From: Novosphingobium sp. ST904 | Lineage (GTDB): Bacteria; Pseudomonadota; Alphaproteobacteria; Sphingomonadales; Sphingomonadaceae | Direction of reading: 5' to 3' | Length of the DNA stretch: 64,000 nt | NCBI RefSeq assembly: GCF_001298105.1 | Contig: NZ_LGJH01000165.1 | Span: 248,001 to 312,000 of the forward strand | Part shown: positions 8,782-17,536 of the stretch, in pieces | Position numbering within the stretch: position 1 is the first letter of the stretch | How the letters are laid out: every line of letters starts with the position of its first letter | Program-made: the position numbers and the translations under genes | The notes under the pieces: model-generated | What the model saw: the letters and a program-made list of their open reading frames with translations, nothing else | The model's database searches: none | What the model was told of the DNA's origin: nothing

Positions 8782-10722
8782 TCAGCCCGCCGGTTCGGGA
8801 ATGCGGGCGGCGGTCAGGTTGGCGGCGAAGTAGACTGCCAGTTCCCGCGTGCCGTCAAGCGGAAGCACCTGTGCGATGTACTGGTCCGGGCGGACCACGA
8901 TCATGCAGCCTTCCTCCCGGTTCACGCCGCGCATGTCGTAAATGTCGCCCGCGCCCGGATCGGCGCAGAACGCCTTTTCGTAGTCGCGCAGGCCCAGTTC
9001 GCCCTTGCGCGGCCAGAGCAGCCCGGGAAGCTCGTCCATCGACAGCGACCGGTGCGATTGCTGGAATACCGCCCGCAAGTCGAACAGGGCGTCGGCATCG
9101 GCGCCCTTCGGCGTGTGGCGAAGCAGAGGCGAGGCTGGGTCGGTTTCCAGCGTGCGGCACAGCCGGGCAAGGCGGGAGCCGGGCTGGAGACCGTCATCGC
9201 CCGCGAAGAGGTAGATCCGCCAGCGCCCGTCCGCCTCGGCGGCGTGCCCGAGGTGCATCGGCTTTGCATCGGCAAGGCGCACGACGGGCGCCGAATGGAA
9301 GCGCATCCCGACCCTGAAACCTTCCGCAAGGTGCTGGTGCTCGCCGCTTCCGGTCAAGGCGGAGCGGCGATACTGCGTGGCGGTTCCTGCCGTGAAGCGA
9401 CCCTGCTTCACGAAATAGCGCTGGAATTCGGCGGGATCGACACCGTCCTCGTCCTCGGCGGTTTTCGGCTTCGCACTGAACATCGCGGCGAATTCGCGGT
9501 CGAAATCGATCAGCTCCTGCGCGATCGTCTGCCGCTCGGCCGAATAGCTGTGCAGCAGTTCCGGCCCGGCCTGCCCGCGCAGCACGGCAGCAAGCTTCCA
9601 GCCGAGGTTGAAGGCGTCCTGCATGGACACGTTCATGCCCTGTCCGGCCTTGGGGCTGTGCGTGTGGCAGGCATCGCCCGCGATGAAGACGCGGGGGAGG
9701 CGGCGCTGCTCCGCTCCGGCGGGCACATCGTCGAACTTGTCGCAAAGGCGCTGGCCGATCTCGTAGACGGACCACCACGCCACTTCCTTCACGTCGAGCA
9801 CGTAAGGATGGAGGATGCGCCGGGCGGCGTCGATGAGCTGTTCGCGCGTGATGTTCCGCGCCGCCACCCGCTCGTCCCGGCCGAGCTTGTCCAGTTCGAT
9901 GTAGAGACGCACCAGATAGCCGCCTTCGCGCGGGATGATGAGGATGTTGCCCTCGTTCGCGGAATGGATCGCGCTCTTGAGGCGGATATCGGGAAAATCG
10001 CTGTAGGCGAGCACATCCATGACGCCCCAGGCCTGGTTGGCGGATTCCCCGATCAGTTCGCGGCCGATCGCCCGGCGGACCTGGCTGCGGGCGCCGTCGC
10101 AGCCCACGACATAGCGCGCCCGCACCAGTTCGGTGCCTTCCTCTCCCTCTGCGCCCACGCGCCGCAGCCTTGCGAGGACCGGCTCGGCCGGGTCTTCCGG
10201 TATGGTCAGGCCCGCCACTTCCATGGCGTAGTCCGGAACAAGGCGGGTTGGCGCATTGCGCATCGCTTCAAGGTAGAAGTCATGGACGCGGGCCTGATTG
10301 AGGATGACGTGGGGGAATTCCGAAAGCCCATCCTCGGTATCGGCAATGCGGCCGTGGCGGGAAATCCGGCGCGCTTCGCTGTCGTCCGGCTTCCAGAACG
10401 TGGTTTCGTTGACCCAGTAGGCTTCCCGCGCCACGCGGTCGGCAAAACCAAAGGCGTTGAACATCTCCATCGTGCGGCAGGCGATGCCGTCCGCCTGACC
10501 GAGCGCGAGCGGACCGTCCTTGCGCTCGACGATGCGGGTGCGGATCGAGGGGAACCGCGCAAGCTGCGCGGCCAGCGTCAGCCCGGCGGGGCCGCAACCG
10601 ACGATCAGCACGTCCACATCGTCCGGCGCGCCGGAGGGCCTGTCGCTCCCAAGTGCGAGGTTGGGGGCCGGTTCAGAAACGGCCGGGTCGCCGGTGCGGA
10701 ATCCGTTCAGGTGAAATTGCAT
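8782..10722 (-). CDS. mobA: FAD-dependent 3-hydroxybenzoate 4-monooxygenase-like hydroxylase
   Basis: Class A flavoprotein aromatic hydroxylase. The dinucleotide fold GCGPAGLTLAAQLARFP lies about residue 42, the DG motif is CDGARSQVRRAIG and the FAD-ribityl GD motif is GDACHTHSPKAGQGMNVSM. The 646-residue length and the thioredoxin-like C-terminal domain match the phenol hydroxylase/MobA branch rather than the shorter PHBH branch. Expected reaction: NADPH- and O2-dependent hydroxylation of 3-hydroxybenzoate to protocatechuate, in the cytoplasm. The exact substrate is inferred from overall resemblance and the neighbouring MarR gene; 3-hydroxyphenylpropionate or phenol are alternatives. No ring-cleavage genes are nearby. 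Confidence 0.82.
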   Translation of the reverse strand: MQFHLNGFRTGDPAVSEPAPNLALGSDRPSGAPDDVDVLIVGCGPAGLTLAAQLARFPSIRTRIVERKDGPLALGQADGIACRTMEMFNAFGFADRVAREAYWVNETTFWKPDDSEARRISRHGRIADTEDGLSEFPHVILNQARVHDFYLEAMRNAPTRLVPDYAMEVAGLTIPEDPAEPVLARLRRVGAEGEEGTELVRARYVVGCDGARSQVRRAIGRELIGESANQAWGVMDVLAYSDFPDIRLKSAIHSANEGNILIIPREGGYLVRLYIELDKLGRDERVAARNITREQLIDAARRILHPYVLDVKEVAWWSVYEIGQRLCDKFDDVPAGAEQRRLPRVFIAGDACHTHSPKAGQGMNVSMQDAFNLGWKLAAVLRGQAGPELLHSYSAERQTIAQELIDFDREFAAMFSAKPKTAEDEDGVDPAEFQRYFVKQGRFTAGTATQYRRSALTGSGEHQHLAEGFRVGMRFHSAPVVRLADAKPMHLGHAAEADGRWRIYLFAGDDGLQPGSRLARLCRTLETDPASPLLRHTPKGADADALFDLRAVFQQSHRSLSMDELPGLLWPRKGELGLRDYEKAFCADPGAGDIYDMRGVNREEGCMIVVRPDQYIAQVLPLDGTRELAVYFAANLTAARIPEPAG

Positions 10723-10788
10723 CGTCTCATCCTCTCCAACACAGGCGGGCTCCCGGTTCGGACGAACGGGTACCGCCTCAACGAATAT

Positions 10789-10817
10789 AAGTAGTATGCT
10801 ACCTATAATCCGGAGTC
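10789..10817 (-). promoter_or_regulatory. Candidate mobA promoter with overlapping operator palindrome
   Basis: On the minus strand TTGACT (10817-10812) is a good -35 box; 17 bases later TACTAC could be the -10. An imperfect palindrome AGGTAGCATACTACTT (10804-10789) covers the -10, with half-sites AGGTAG and CTACTT. This placement would block RNA polymerase if the MarR protein bound. It lies about 70 bases upstream of the mobA ATG. The promoter match is modest and the binding protein is inferred. Confidence 0.5.
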
Positions 10818-10849
10818 AAATGCGGGCGAGCAGCGGGAGAGCGCGGCGA

Positions 10850-11824
10850 TCAGGGGTGCAGGGTATCTCCGTCGCTTACCGGCACCGTCCCGGGCTTGCG
10901 ATGGGCGGCGATGCAGGAGATCACGCTGGGCACCAGCAGGGCGAAGGCGGCGGCCTCCATCGGGGTGGGCAGGCGCCGTTCCCAGACGAAGGCATAGACG
11001 AGCGCGAACAGCGTTTCGAACAGGATCATCTGGCCGGCGAGCGTCAGCGGAAGCAGGCGGCTCATGCGGTTCCACAGCGCATTGCCGAGGATCGAGGCGA
11101 GCACCGCCACGCCCAGCGAAATCGCGCCGAGGCGCAGCCACGCGGCATCGGTATGGTGCGCGGTATCGAGCAGCAGCGCGAAAGGCAGCAGCAGCAGGCT
11201 CTGCGCGCCGGTCACGAGGCCGGTCAGCAGGTTCCAGTCATGCGGGGAAACATGGTCGAGCCGCGCCAGCCAGCGGGAATTGCCCACCGCGAAGCCGGTC
11301 CACGAAATGAGCGCGCCCACCGCGCAGCCCAGGCCGATCAGTTGCTGCTCCACCGTGCCGGAAGAGGGATCGACAACGGCCTGCCAGCCGATGCAGATCG
11401 CGCCGGCCATGCAGAGCAGCAGCGAGGGGACCAGCCGCCGCAGCGGCACGGCGCCATGGTCGCGGCTGCCGATGATGGTTACGGCAACCGGCAGGAACCC
11501 CACGACAAGCGCGGTTAGCGCGACGCCGCCGTTCTGGACCGCGCTTGATAGCAGGATGAAATAGAGCGTATTGCCAGTGAAGGCGAGCCAGCCCAGCGCC
11601 AGCCATTCGCGCCGGGTCACATGCGGGCCGAGCTGCCGCCAGCGCGGCAGGAGCAGAAGCAGCGAGAGCGCGCCGTAGAACAGGTAGCGCCCGGCAGTGA
11701 GCTGCAGCGGCGTGAAGTCTCCGGCCAGTTCGGGCGCCAGGAACACGAGCCCCCAGAACGCGCCCGCACCGGCGCCGCAGGCAATGCCGGCGATGGTGGC
11801 GTTGCCGGTCTTCTGGTTGCTCAC
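10850..11824 (-). CDS. EamA/DMT-superfamily transporter
   Basis: Ten-helix inner-membrane permease of the drug/metabolite transporter superfamily, usually exporting amino acids or metabolites; the substrate cannot be told from sequence. The duplicated EamA architecture is visible, starting ATIAGIACGAGAGAFWGLVF and with hydrophobic blocks throughout 324 residues. The start is a GTG at 11824 preceded by GGAG at nine bases; an upstream in-frame extension of 47 codons is Arg/Ser-rich and not membrane-like, so it is rejected. It stands alone between mobA and the orphan winged-helix gene. Confidence 0.85.
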   Translation of the reverse strand: MSNQKTGNATIAGIACGAGAGAFWGLVFLAPELAGDFTPLQLTAGRYLFYGALSLLLLLPRWRQLGPHVTRREWLALGWLAFTGNTLYFILLSSAVQNGGVALTALVVGFLPVAVTIIGSRDHGAVPLRRLVPSLLLCMAGAICIGWQAVVDPSSGTVEQQLIGLGCAVGALISWTGFAVGNSRWLARLDHVSPHDWNLLTGLVTGAQSLLLLPFALLLDTAHHTDAAWLRLGAISLGVAVLASILGNALWNRMSRLLPLTLAGQMILFETLFALVYAFVWERRLPTPMEAAAFALLVPSVISCIAAHRKPGTVPVSDGDTLHP

Positions 11825-11960
11825 TGGATATCGCTCCTGCGTTGGGGAGCGGGAGCCGTTCACCAGGCGGCGCGAAACGTCAATGCCCGCAGTGCCGCTT
11901 TTCGGCAATATCCTGTCGTCACTTCGGGCAGATTGACTGGTGCGCGTGCCTGTCCCGCGT

Positions 11961-11972
11961 GACACTTTGCCC
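11961..11972 (+). repeat. GACACTTTGCCC repeat copy beyond the winged-helix gene
   Basis: The 12-mer GACACTTTGCCC lies 36 bases past the stop of the winged-helix gene. The same 12 bases occur on the opposite strand at 12679-12668 upstream of that gene, inside an inverted repeat. A chance repeat of this length within 700 bases is unlikely but not excluded. Confidence 0.5.
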
Positions 11973-12007
11973 AGCGCCGGGAAGCGGAGGGGGCGCCCCG
12001 CGTGTTT

Positions 12008-12577
12008 TCAGTTGAGCGCGAGTTCGCCCTGCCTGCGATCGCCCGAGATGGGGCCGGAGCGTCCCATCAGGCAGCGCGCCCGGCCGGTCAGGGTGTAGAC
12101 GACGTGCCGCTGCGCCCCCCGGTTGTGATGGTCCACGCGAAAGCCCTGATAATGACGCTGGATCAGGCCCGCCTTGACCAGTTCGGTGGTTGCCCGGCTG
12201 AGGTTGGTCTTGCCCGAACTGCGCACACGCTCGCGCACTTCGGCCTCGATCGCGGCTTCGGCGGCAGTGGGCTGCTGCGGGAGTTTTCCCGTCCGTTCCA
12301 GCTCCGCGCGCACTTTCATCATCAGCGCCTGCCGTTTGGGATCGCGCCCGCCCATCGGTGTCAGCGCGTCGCAGAGCCAGTCCCGCAGCAGGATGGACTG
12401 GCCGCGATGGGCGATGAAGGGCCCGGCGCTGCCGTCCGGGCGGGCGATCTCGGCGATCAGGCTGAGCACCATGAAGGCATAGCGGGGCCGGTTGCTGGCA
12501 TGAGCGACCTGATCTAGCAGGGCTGCCATGTCGCTGGCGGGAGCGCGGCGGGCGGGATCGGTCGGCGCGAGAAACAT
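12008..12577 (-). CDS. Unrecognised protein with C-terminal winged-helix-like region
   Basis: I do not recognise this 189-residue protein as a named family. The N-terminal part is alpha-helical (MAALLDQVAHASNRPRYAFM). The C-terminal part, KTNLSRATTELVKAGLIQRH followed by RHVVYTLTGRARCLMGR, looks like a winged helix: a recognition-helix-like segment, a basic loop (FRVDHHNRGAQ) and a beta-wing. It is therefore probably DNA-binding. An inverted repeat lies about 80 bases upstream of the start, and half of that repeat recurs just beyond the stop codon, which may mark sites bound by the protein itself. Confidence 0.6.
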   Translation of the reverse strand: MFLAPTDPARRAPASDMAALLDQVAHASNRPRYAFMVLSLIAEIARPDGSAGPFIAHRGQSILLRDWLCDALTPMGGRDPKRQALMMKVRAELERTGKLPQQPTAAEAAIEAEVRERVRSSGKTNLSRATTELVKAGLIQRHYQGFRVDHHNRGAQRHVVYTLTGRARCLMGRSGPISGDRRQGELALN

Positions 12578-12653
12578 AACGGGAATCTATAGAGCACAGA
12601 TCGCGAATCGTGAGAATCCCTGATCTTTCGCAATTCTGCGCTTTGTCGGCCGT

Positions 12654-12679
12654 GACACTTTACCGGCGGGCAAAGTGTC
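12654..12679. repeat. Perfect 8-base inverted repeat upstream of the winged-helix gene
   Basis: GACACTTT (12654-12661) and AAAGTGTC (12672-12679) form a perfect inverted repeat with a 10-base GC-rich centre. It sits 77 bases upstream of the winged-helix gene start, a plausible operator position, and is not followed by a T-run, so a terminator for the chemoreceptor gene is less likely. Confidence 0.5.
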
Positions 12680-12768
12680 GAAAGTTAAACTTTGAAGAGG
12701 GGCGAAAAATGGGGCGAAGGGGGAGCTGGGTGCAAGGATTGTCCTTTCCGCACCCGGCCCCGCTTCGC

Positions 12769-14205
12769 TCAGACCGCCTGCAACCTGGGCTTCAGGCCGC
12801 CGGGTGCTTCGCCGATCTGGAAGCGCCTGGCATGTTCGGCAAGGGTGGTCGCGTCGGAGATCAGCGTGCGGGCGGCAGCGGACGTCTGCTCGACCATCGC
12901 GGCGTTCTGCTGGGTGGTGCGGTCCATCATGCCCACGGCGACGCTCACTTCGGAAATTGCCGAGGCCTGCGCGTCGTTGTCCCGCGCCATGGTTTCGACA
13001 AGGTGGTGAACCCGGTCGACTTCTCCGGCGATCCGTTCCAGCGAGCGGTCCACCCGCGATACCGTCTCTACCGCCCGGTCGATCTCGGAGCGGGTGGCCG
13101 AAAGGCCGTTGCGGGCCTTGCGGGCCTCTTCCTCGGCGCGCATGGCCAGCGAACTGACGAGGTCGGCCACGACCGCGAAACCGCGCCCGGCGTTTCCGGC
13201 ACGGCCCGCCTCGACGGCGGCGTTCATGGCAAGGACGCGGGTCTGGAAGGCGATCTTGTCCACCCCCTCGATCACCTCGTCGATCCCGCGCGCGCTTTCG
13301 TGGACCACTTGCATGGCCTGCACCGCATCTTCGGCCACGGCGCGGCCCTGCTGCACGACGGAAAGCGCGCCGCCTGCAATGCCGAGGGTTTCCTGCGCGC
13401 CGCCGGCAGTGGCCTTCACCCGTTCCTCCACCCGCACAAGGGTGGCGGCGGTCTCTTCGAGATTGGCGGCGCTGCTTTCGGTGCGGCGTGCAAGATCCTC
13501 GGACGCGCGGGCGATCGCGCCGGATTCGCCGTAGATCGCCTCCGACGTCCGCACTACCGAGCCGATCGTGCCGCGCAGGTTCGCGAGGCTGCCGTTGTAG
13601 GACTGCTTGAGCGAGAGGAAGCCGCCGGGCAGGTCGTCGATGTCATGGATGAGATCGCCGCCCGCCAGCCGAGACATCGCGCGGTCCAGCGCGGCGATGG
13701 CCTGGTTGCGCTCTGCCTCGGCTTCTTCGAAGTAGATCGAGATCGACAGGTCCATGTCCAGCATGGCCGCCTTCATCAGCGCCCGGCTGAGCTTGCCGGG
13801 GCGCGAGAGGCCGAGCATCCGCTTCCACGGGCTTGCGCTGCGCTCCACCGCGCGCATGATTTCCTCAAGCACGAGCGCATAGCCGCCGATGTACCAGCGG
13901 GGCTCAAGGCCGATCCGGGCATGGACCTTCCCGATGCGGCTGACGGCGGCGTGGTAGCTCTCGTCGAAGCGGCCGGTGGCGATGCCCATCCAGTGCCCGA
14001 GCTGGGCGCTCTTGGCGGAATCGATGTGCCGGTCGCTGGTGAACATGCGCGCCATTTGCGGCGTGGCGCGGACCCGTGCGTAGAAATGGTCGAGCGCGGG
14101 GGGAATGCACTTGCGAAGCAGGGGCTGCGCCGCCGCGAGAACGCGGCGCTGCGCAGGGTCGAACTCGAGGAATTCCAGCCGTTCCTCGATCGTCTTGACT
14201 GTCAA
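12769..14205 (-). CDS. Globin-coupled methyl-accepting chemotaxis protein
   Basis: Soluble haem-based aerotaxis or redox transducer. Residues 1 to about 170 form a sensor-globin domain with a candidate proximal His at about residue 95 in GKVHARIGLEPRWYIGGY. The C-terminal half is an MCP coiled coil with the hairpin tip DKIAFQTRVLAMNAAVEAGR. No membrane segment is evident, so it should act in the cytoplasm like HemAT. The stretch after the tip reads FAVVADLVSSLAMR, with Leu where most receptors have Glu; the dCache receptor at 49.6 kb has the same change. No cheA, cheW, cheB or cheR lies in the window. Confidence 0.92.
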   Translation of the reverse strand: MTVKTIEERLEFLEFDPAQRRVLAAAQPLLRKCIPPALDHFYARVRATPQMARMFTSDRHIDSAKSAQLGHWMGIATGRFDESYHAAVSRIGKVHARIGLEPRWYIGGYALVLEEIMRAVERSASPWKRMLGLSRPGKLSRALMKAAMLDMDLSISIYFEEAEAERNQAIAALDRAMSRLAGGDLIHDIDDLPGGFLSLKQSYNGSLANLRGTIGSVVRTSEAIYGESGAIARASEDLARRTESSAANLEETAATLVRVEERVKATAGGAQETLGIAGGALSVVQQGRAVAEDAVQAMQVVHESARGIDEVIEGVDKIAFQTRVLAMNAAVEAGRAGNAGRGFAVVADLVSSLAMRAEEEARKARNGLSATRSEIDRAVETVSRVDRSLERIAGEVDRVHHLVETMARDNDAQASAISEVSVAVGMMDRTTQQNAAMVEQTSAAARTLISDATTLAEHARRFQIGEAPGGLKPRLQAV

Positions 14206-14379
14206 TTTGATCTCCCGTGCGGCGGCGGCTCGCCGGCCGTAATGAAATCCTTTGCGTCAATGCTTTATAGGAAAGCCGCGGCCCCGGCCGGGCGCTTGGC
14301 CGTCATAATTTTCCGCCTGGGGAAACTTCGCAATTGGGGGGCTGCTTGCGGGGACCGAGCCGTCCACTATAGTGCCGGG

Positions 14380-14946
14380 ATGACGCAAGCTGACGATATC
14401 GACCGGCACCTCGGTGGAGCATGTTTGACCATTCGTGATGCCGTACCGGCGGATATCGAAGGGATCACGGCCATCTACAACGACGCCGTGCTGAACACGA
14501 CCGCGATCTGGAACGAAACCGCCGTCGACACCGCCAACCGGCTCGCCTGGCTGGCCGACCGCAGGCAGGCGGGCTATCCCGTGCTGGTGTCGGTCGACGA
14601 ATCCGGGACGGTGCTGGGCTATGCCTCCTTCGGGGACTGGCGCGCATTCGACGGCTATCGCCACACCGTCGAGCATTCGGTCTACGTCCGCGCGGACCGG
14701 CGCGGCGGCGGGATCGGCGAGAGTCTGATGATCGCCCTGATCGAACGGGCGCGGGCCATCGGCAAGCACGCCATGGTCGCGGGGATCGAGGCCCGCAACG
14801 AGGGCTCGATCCGCCTTCACGAAAAGCTCGGCTTCGAATCCGTGGGCCTGTTGAAAGAGGTCGGCTGCAAGTTCGGAAACTGGCTGGACCTCGCCTTTCT
14901 TCAGCTCACGCTCGACAGCCGCGAAGCGCCCGATCGGCTGCCGTAA
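14380..14946 (+). CDS. GNAT N-acetyltransferase, phosphinothricin/methionine-sulfone acetyltransferase type
   Basis: Acetyl-CoA-dependent acetyltransferase of the Pat/MddA-like subgroup. Diagnostic segments are TIRDAVPADIEGITAIYNDA at the N-terminus, the acetyl-CoA loop RGGGIGESLMIALIERA, and the C-terminal LHEKLGFESVGLLKEVG. The physiological substrate is unknown. The ATG at 14380 gives 188 residues; a TTG at 14425 preceded by GGTGGAG would give LTIRDA, closer to the usual family start, and may be the true one. The gene is monocistronic and converges on nagK with two bases between stops. Confidence 0.88.
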   Translation: MTQADDIDRHLGGACLTIRDAVPADIEGITAIYNDAVLNTTAIWNETAVDTANRLAWLADRRQAGYPVLVSVDESGTVLGYASFGDWRAFDGYRHTVEHSVYVRADRRGGGIGESLMIALIERARAIGKHAMVAGIEARNEGSIRLHEKLGFESVGLLKEVGCKFGNWLDLAFLQLTLDSREAPDRLP

Positions 14947-14948
14947 GC

Positions 14949-15811
14949 TCAGGCAGGCACGAAACCGGCAAGGCGCAGCGCGCCGTCCAGCGAATCTCCG
15001 AGGGCAGGGCTCAGACGCTCGACCGTGCGCGAACGCAGCCACGGCTGCATCCGCGGGGCGAGACCGCCGACGAGCGTGCAGCGCGTGGCGCCGCGTTCGA
15101 AGATGGTCTCGATGAAGCGCTCGATATGGCCTGCCGCGTGTTCGACGATGGAGCGGGCGATGGCGTCGTCGGCCTCGGCATAGTCCATCACCAGCGGCGC
15201 AAAGGTGCCGTAATCGCGCGGGCTTGCATGGTCCATCCAGGCGATGGCCCGTGCAGTGTCATGCTCGAACCGTTCGTCACGGCGGCGCTGAGCGGGGTCT
15301 TGCGGGTGCGCCCGTCCAGCGCGCGCAAGGCGTGGCGCATCGCGGAAAGGCCGAGCGCGGCGCCGCTCCCTTCGTCCGAGATCGGGAAGCCGTAGCCGCC
15401 GATGGTGAAATCCCGGCCGTCCACCCGCACCTGCGCGGCGCTGCCGGTGCCGATGATGAGGATTGCACCGTCCTGTCCGGCGTGCGCGCCGAGGTTGGCG
15501 ATCTGCGCGTCCGTGGCATAATTCACCGAAGCGAAGCCGAAATCGAGTTCGGCCAGCGCATCGCGCACGCCGGGGCGGGTGATCCCGGCGATGCCCATGC
15601 CGGCATGAATGGCGGCGCGCTGCCCAGCGGTCAGTCCGGCTTCGGCCACGGCCTGATCGACCGTATCCTTGAGCGTTTCGTAAAGCGCTTCCATGCCGAT
15701 CCGCGCATTGGCGGTGCCGGACCTGCCATGGCCGATCTCCTTGCCCTGCGCGTCGACCAGCCGGGCGCGGCAATTGCTGCCGCCTGCGTCGATGCCGAGG
15801 AAATAGGTCAT
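14949..15811 (-). pseudogene. nagK: N-acetylglucosamine kinase (BadF/BadG/BcrA/BcrD ATPase family), frameshifted
   Basis: Phosphorylates GlcNAc to GlcNAc-6-P, feeding NagA. The N-terminus MTYFLGIDAGGSNCRARLVD is the ATPase phosphate-1 motif and ILIIGTGSAAQVRVDGRDF the second. The frame breaks near 15275 after KTPLSAAVT; the product resumes in the -1 frame as ERFEHDTARAIAWMD and continues to the stop at 14949. Restoring one base in GTGAC-GAACGG joins both parts into about 287 residues, the usual length, so a sequencing indel is likely. The ATG overlaps the dld stop (ATGA), making it the distal gene of the nagB-II operon. Glucosamine kinase activity is an alternative. Confidence 0.85.
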
Positions 15812-17522
15812 GGGTGTTCTCCGTGAGTCCCCGTCCAGTCGCGGCCACGGGGGGTATGGCCGATGCCGGGGTTGAGCTGGTTGCGCGGGTCGATCTCGCG
15901 GTAGAATTCCGCCAGTTCGGGCCGCGCGACATAGAGGTGGCCGACGTTGTGCTCGGCCGGATAACGGGCGCCGCGCGCGTCGAGCAGCGCCCAGAGCGCG
16001 TGCTCGAAGCCGAGCGGGTCCGTGCCCTTCTTCACGATGTAGTCCTGGTGGAACACCTGGCAGAAGAAATGGCCGTAATAGAGCGTGTGGATCGTGCGCG
16101 CGGCAAGATCGGCGGGAAGCTGCTCCACCCATTCGCGGGTATTGCGGGGCAGGGCGACATCGAGCGCGACGATGTCCTCCACTTCGCGGCGATGGACAGC
16201 GCGGTAGCGCACCGCCGCCCCCGCCGCGACGAAGCGGTGGAGGAAGGCCTTGGCGCTTTCCTGCGGCGTGCATTCGAAATGATCGCCATCGGCATCGCCG
16301 GGGAACAGCGCGGCAAGCAGCGCGCGCGCCGCCTCTACCTGATCGCGCGGCACCTTGAGGATCAGGTGATGCGCGAAGCGGGCGCGGTATTCGCGCATGC
16401 GGGGCGGGAGGTGCTCGGGGATGAACCGGCTTGCCCATTGCATCAGCCGGTCGGCAAGGCCGCCGCCGAACAGCCCGTCGAAGCGGGACTTGGCCGCGAA
16501 CAGCGCGGGCAGGCGATCGGTGCCGAGCCGCTCGATGGCGTAGAACATGTCGCGGCCGTAGCGGTCCGCCACGTCGAAAGCCTCGGCGTGCATGTATTCG
16601 CCCGCGATCGGCAGGGTATCGAAATCGCGCAGCATGGTGCGGCGCAGGTCGTCAGCCGGTCGGGATCGCGGGTGCCGATGTAGAACGTGGTCGTCTCGTC
16701 CTCGCGCGCGAACGTGTCGAGGCGGACGGCGAAGACGATCAGCTTGCCTGCGCTTCCCGCCGCCTCGAACAGGCAGCGCGGATCGGCGTTGAAGCGGGCG
16801 GGCACCTCGCTCTCGATATCGCGGACGTGCCGGGCATAGGCATGGTCGTGCGCCCACTTGTCGCCGGCGGGGTCGATGTCGGCCTCGGTATACTGTTCGC
16901 GGTCGAGGCGGGAGAGCATGGTCTCGGGCTCGTCGCCAAGATCGATGCCGAGGTGGTTGAACAGGCGCAGCGAACCGTCGGCCTGGACCTGCGCGTAGAG
17001 CGCGAGCTGGGTATAGGCAGGCCCGCGCCGGATCAGCGAGCCGCCCGAATTGTTGCAGACCCCGCCCACGACCGAGGCCCCGAGGCAGGATGAGCCGATC
17101 ACCGAATGCGGCTCGCGCCCGAAGGGGCGCAGCGCCTGCTCCAGCTTGTAAAGCGTGGTGCCGGGCATGCAAAGCACCTGGGTGCCGCGCTGGATCACCT
17201 TGAGCGCGGAGAGCCGCGTGGTGCTGATGATGACGAGACCGCCGGGATAGTCGTCGCCATCGGGGGTGGAACCGCCGGTAAGCCCGGTGTTCGACGCCTG
17301 CATGATGATCGACACGTCCGCCGCCACGCAGGCCTGTACCGCGCGCCACAGCTCCACCAGGGTGCCGGGGCGCACCACCGCGATGGCCGGGCCCTCGCCG
17401 GTGCGATAGCCCTTGCGGAAGCGCGCCGTGGCACGGGGAGAGGTGAGCACGTCACGCTTGCCGACCGCGCCGCGAAGGGCGGCCAGAAGCGCCTTGTCCC
17501 GTGTGGTGATGCTCGCTGCCAT
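15808..17522 (-). pseudogene. dld: Quinone-dependent D-lactate dehydrogenase, frameshifted
   Basis: Membrane-associated FAD enzyme oxidising D-lactate to pyruvate with electrons to quinone. The FAD-binding PCMH signature appears as IMQASNTGLTGGSTPDGDDY and SSCLGASVVGGVCNNSGGS; the C-terminal domain includes FCQVFHQDYIVKKGTDP. The frame breaks near 16650: DPDRLT is followed in the -1 frame by RTMLRDFDTLPIAGEYMHAE. Adding one G (ACGGACC for ACGACC) restores a protein of about 571 residues, typical of Dld. Its place among nag genes makes sense because MurQ releases D-lactate from MurNAc-6-P. Confidence 0.87.
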
Positions 17523-17536
17523 GGTTCTTTCCCCGG

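Noticed and set aside
12610..14379. Long plus-strand frame running into the GNAT gene
   Set aside because: Only the last 188 codons resemble a protein family; the rest is antisense to the globin-coupled receptor.
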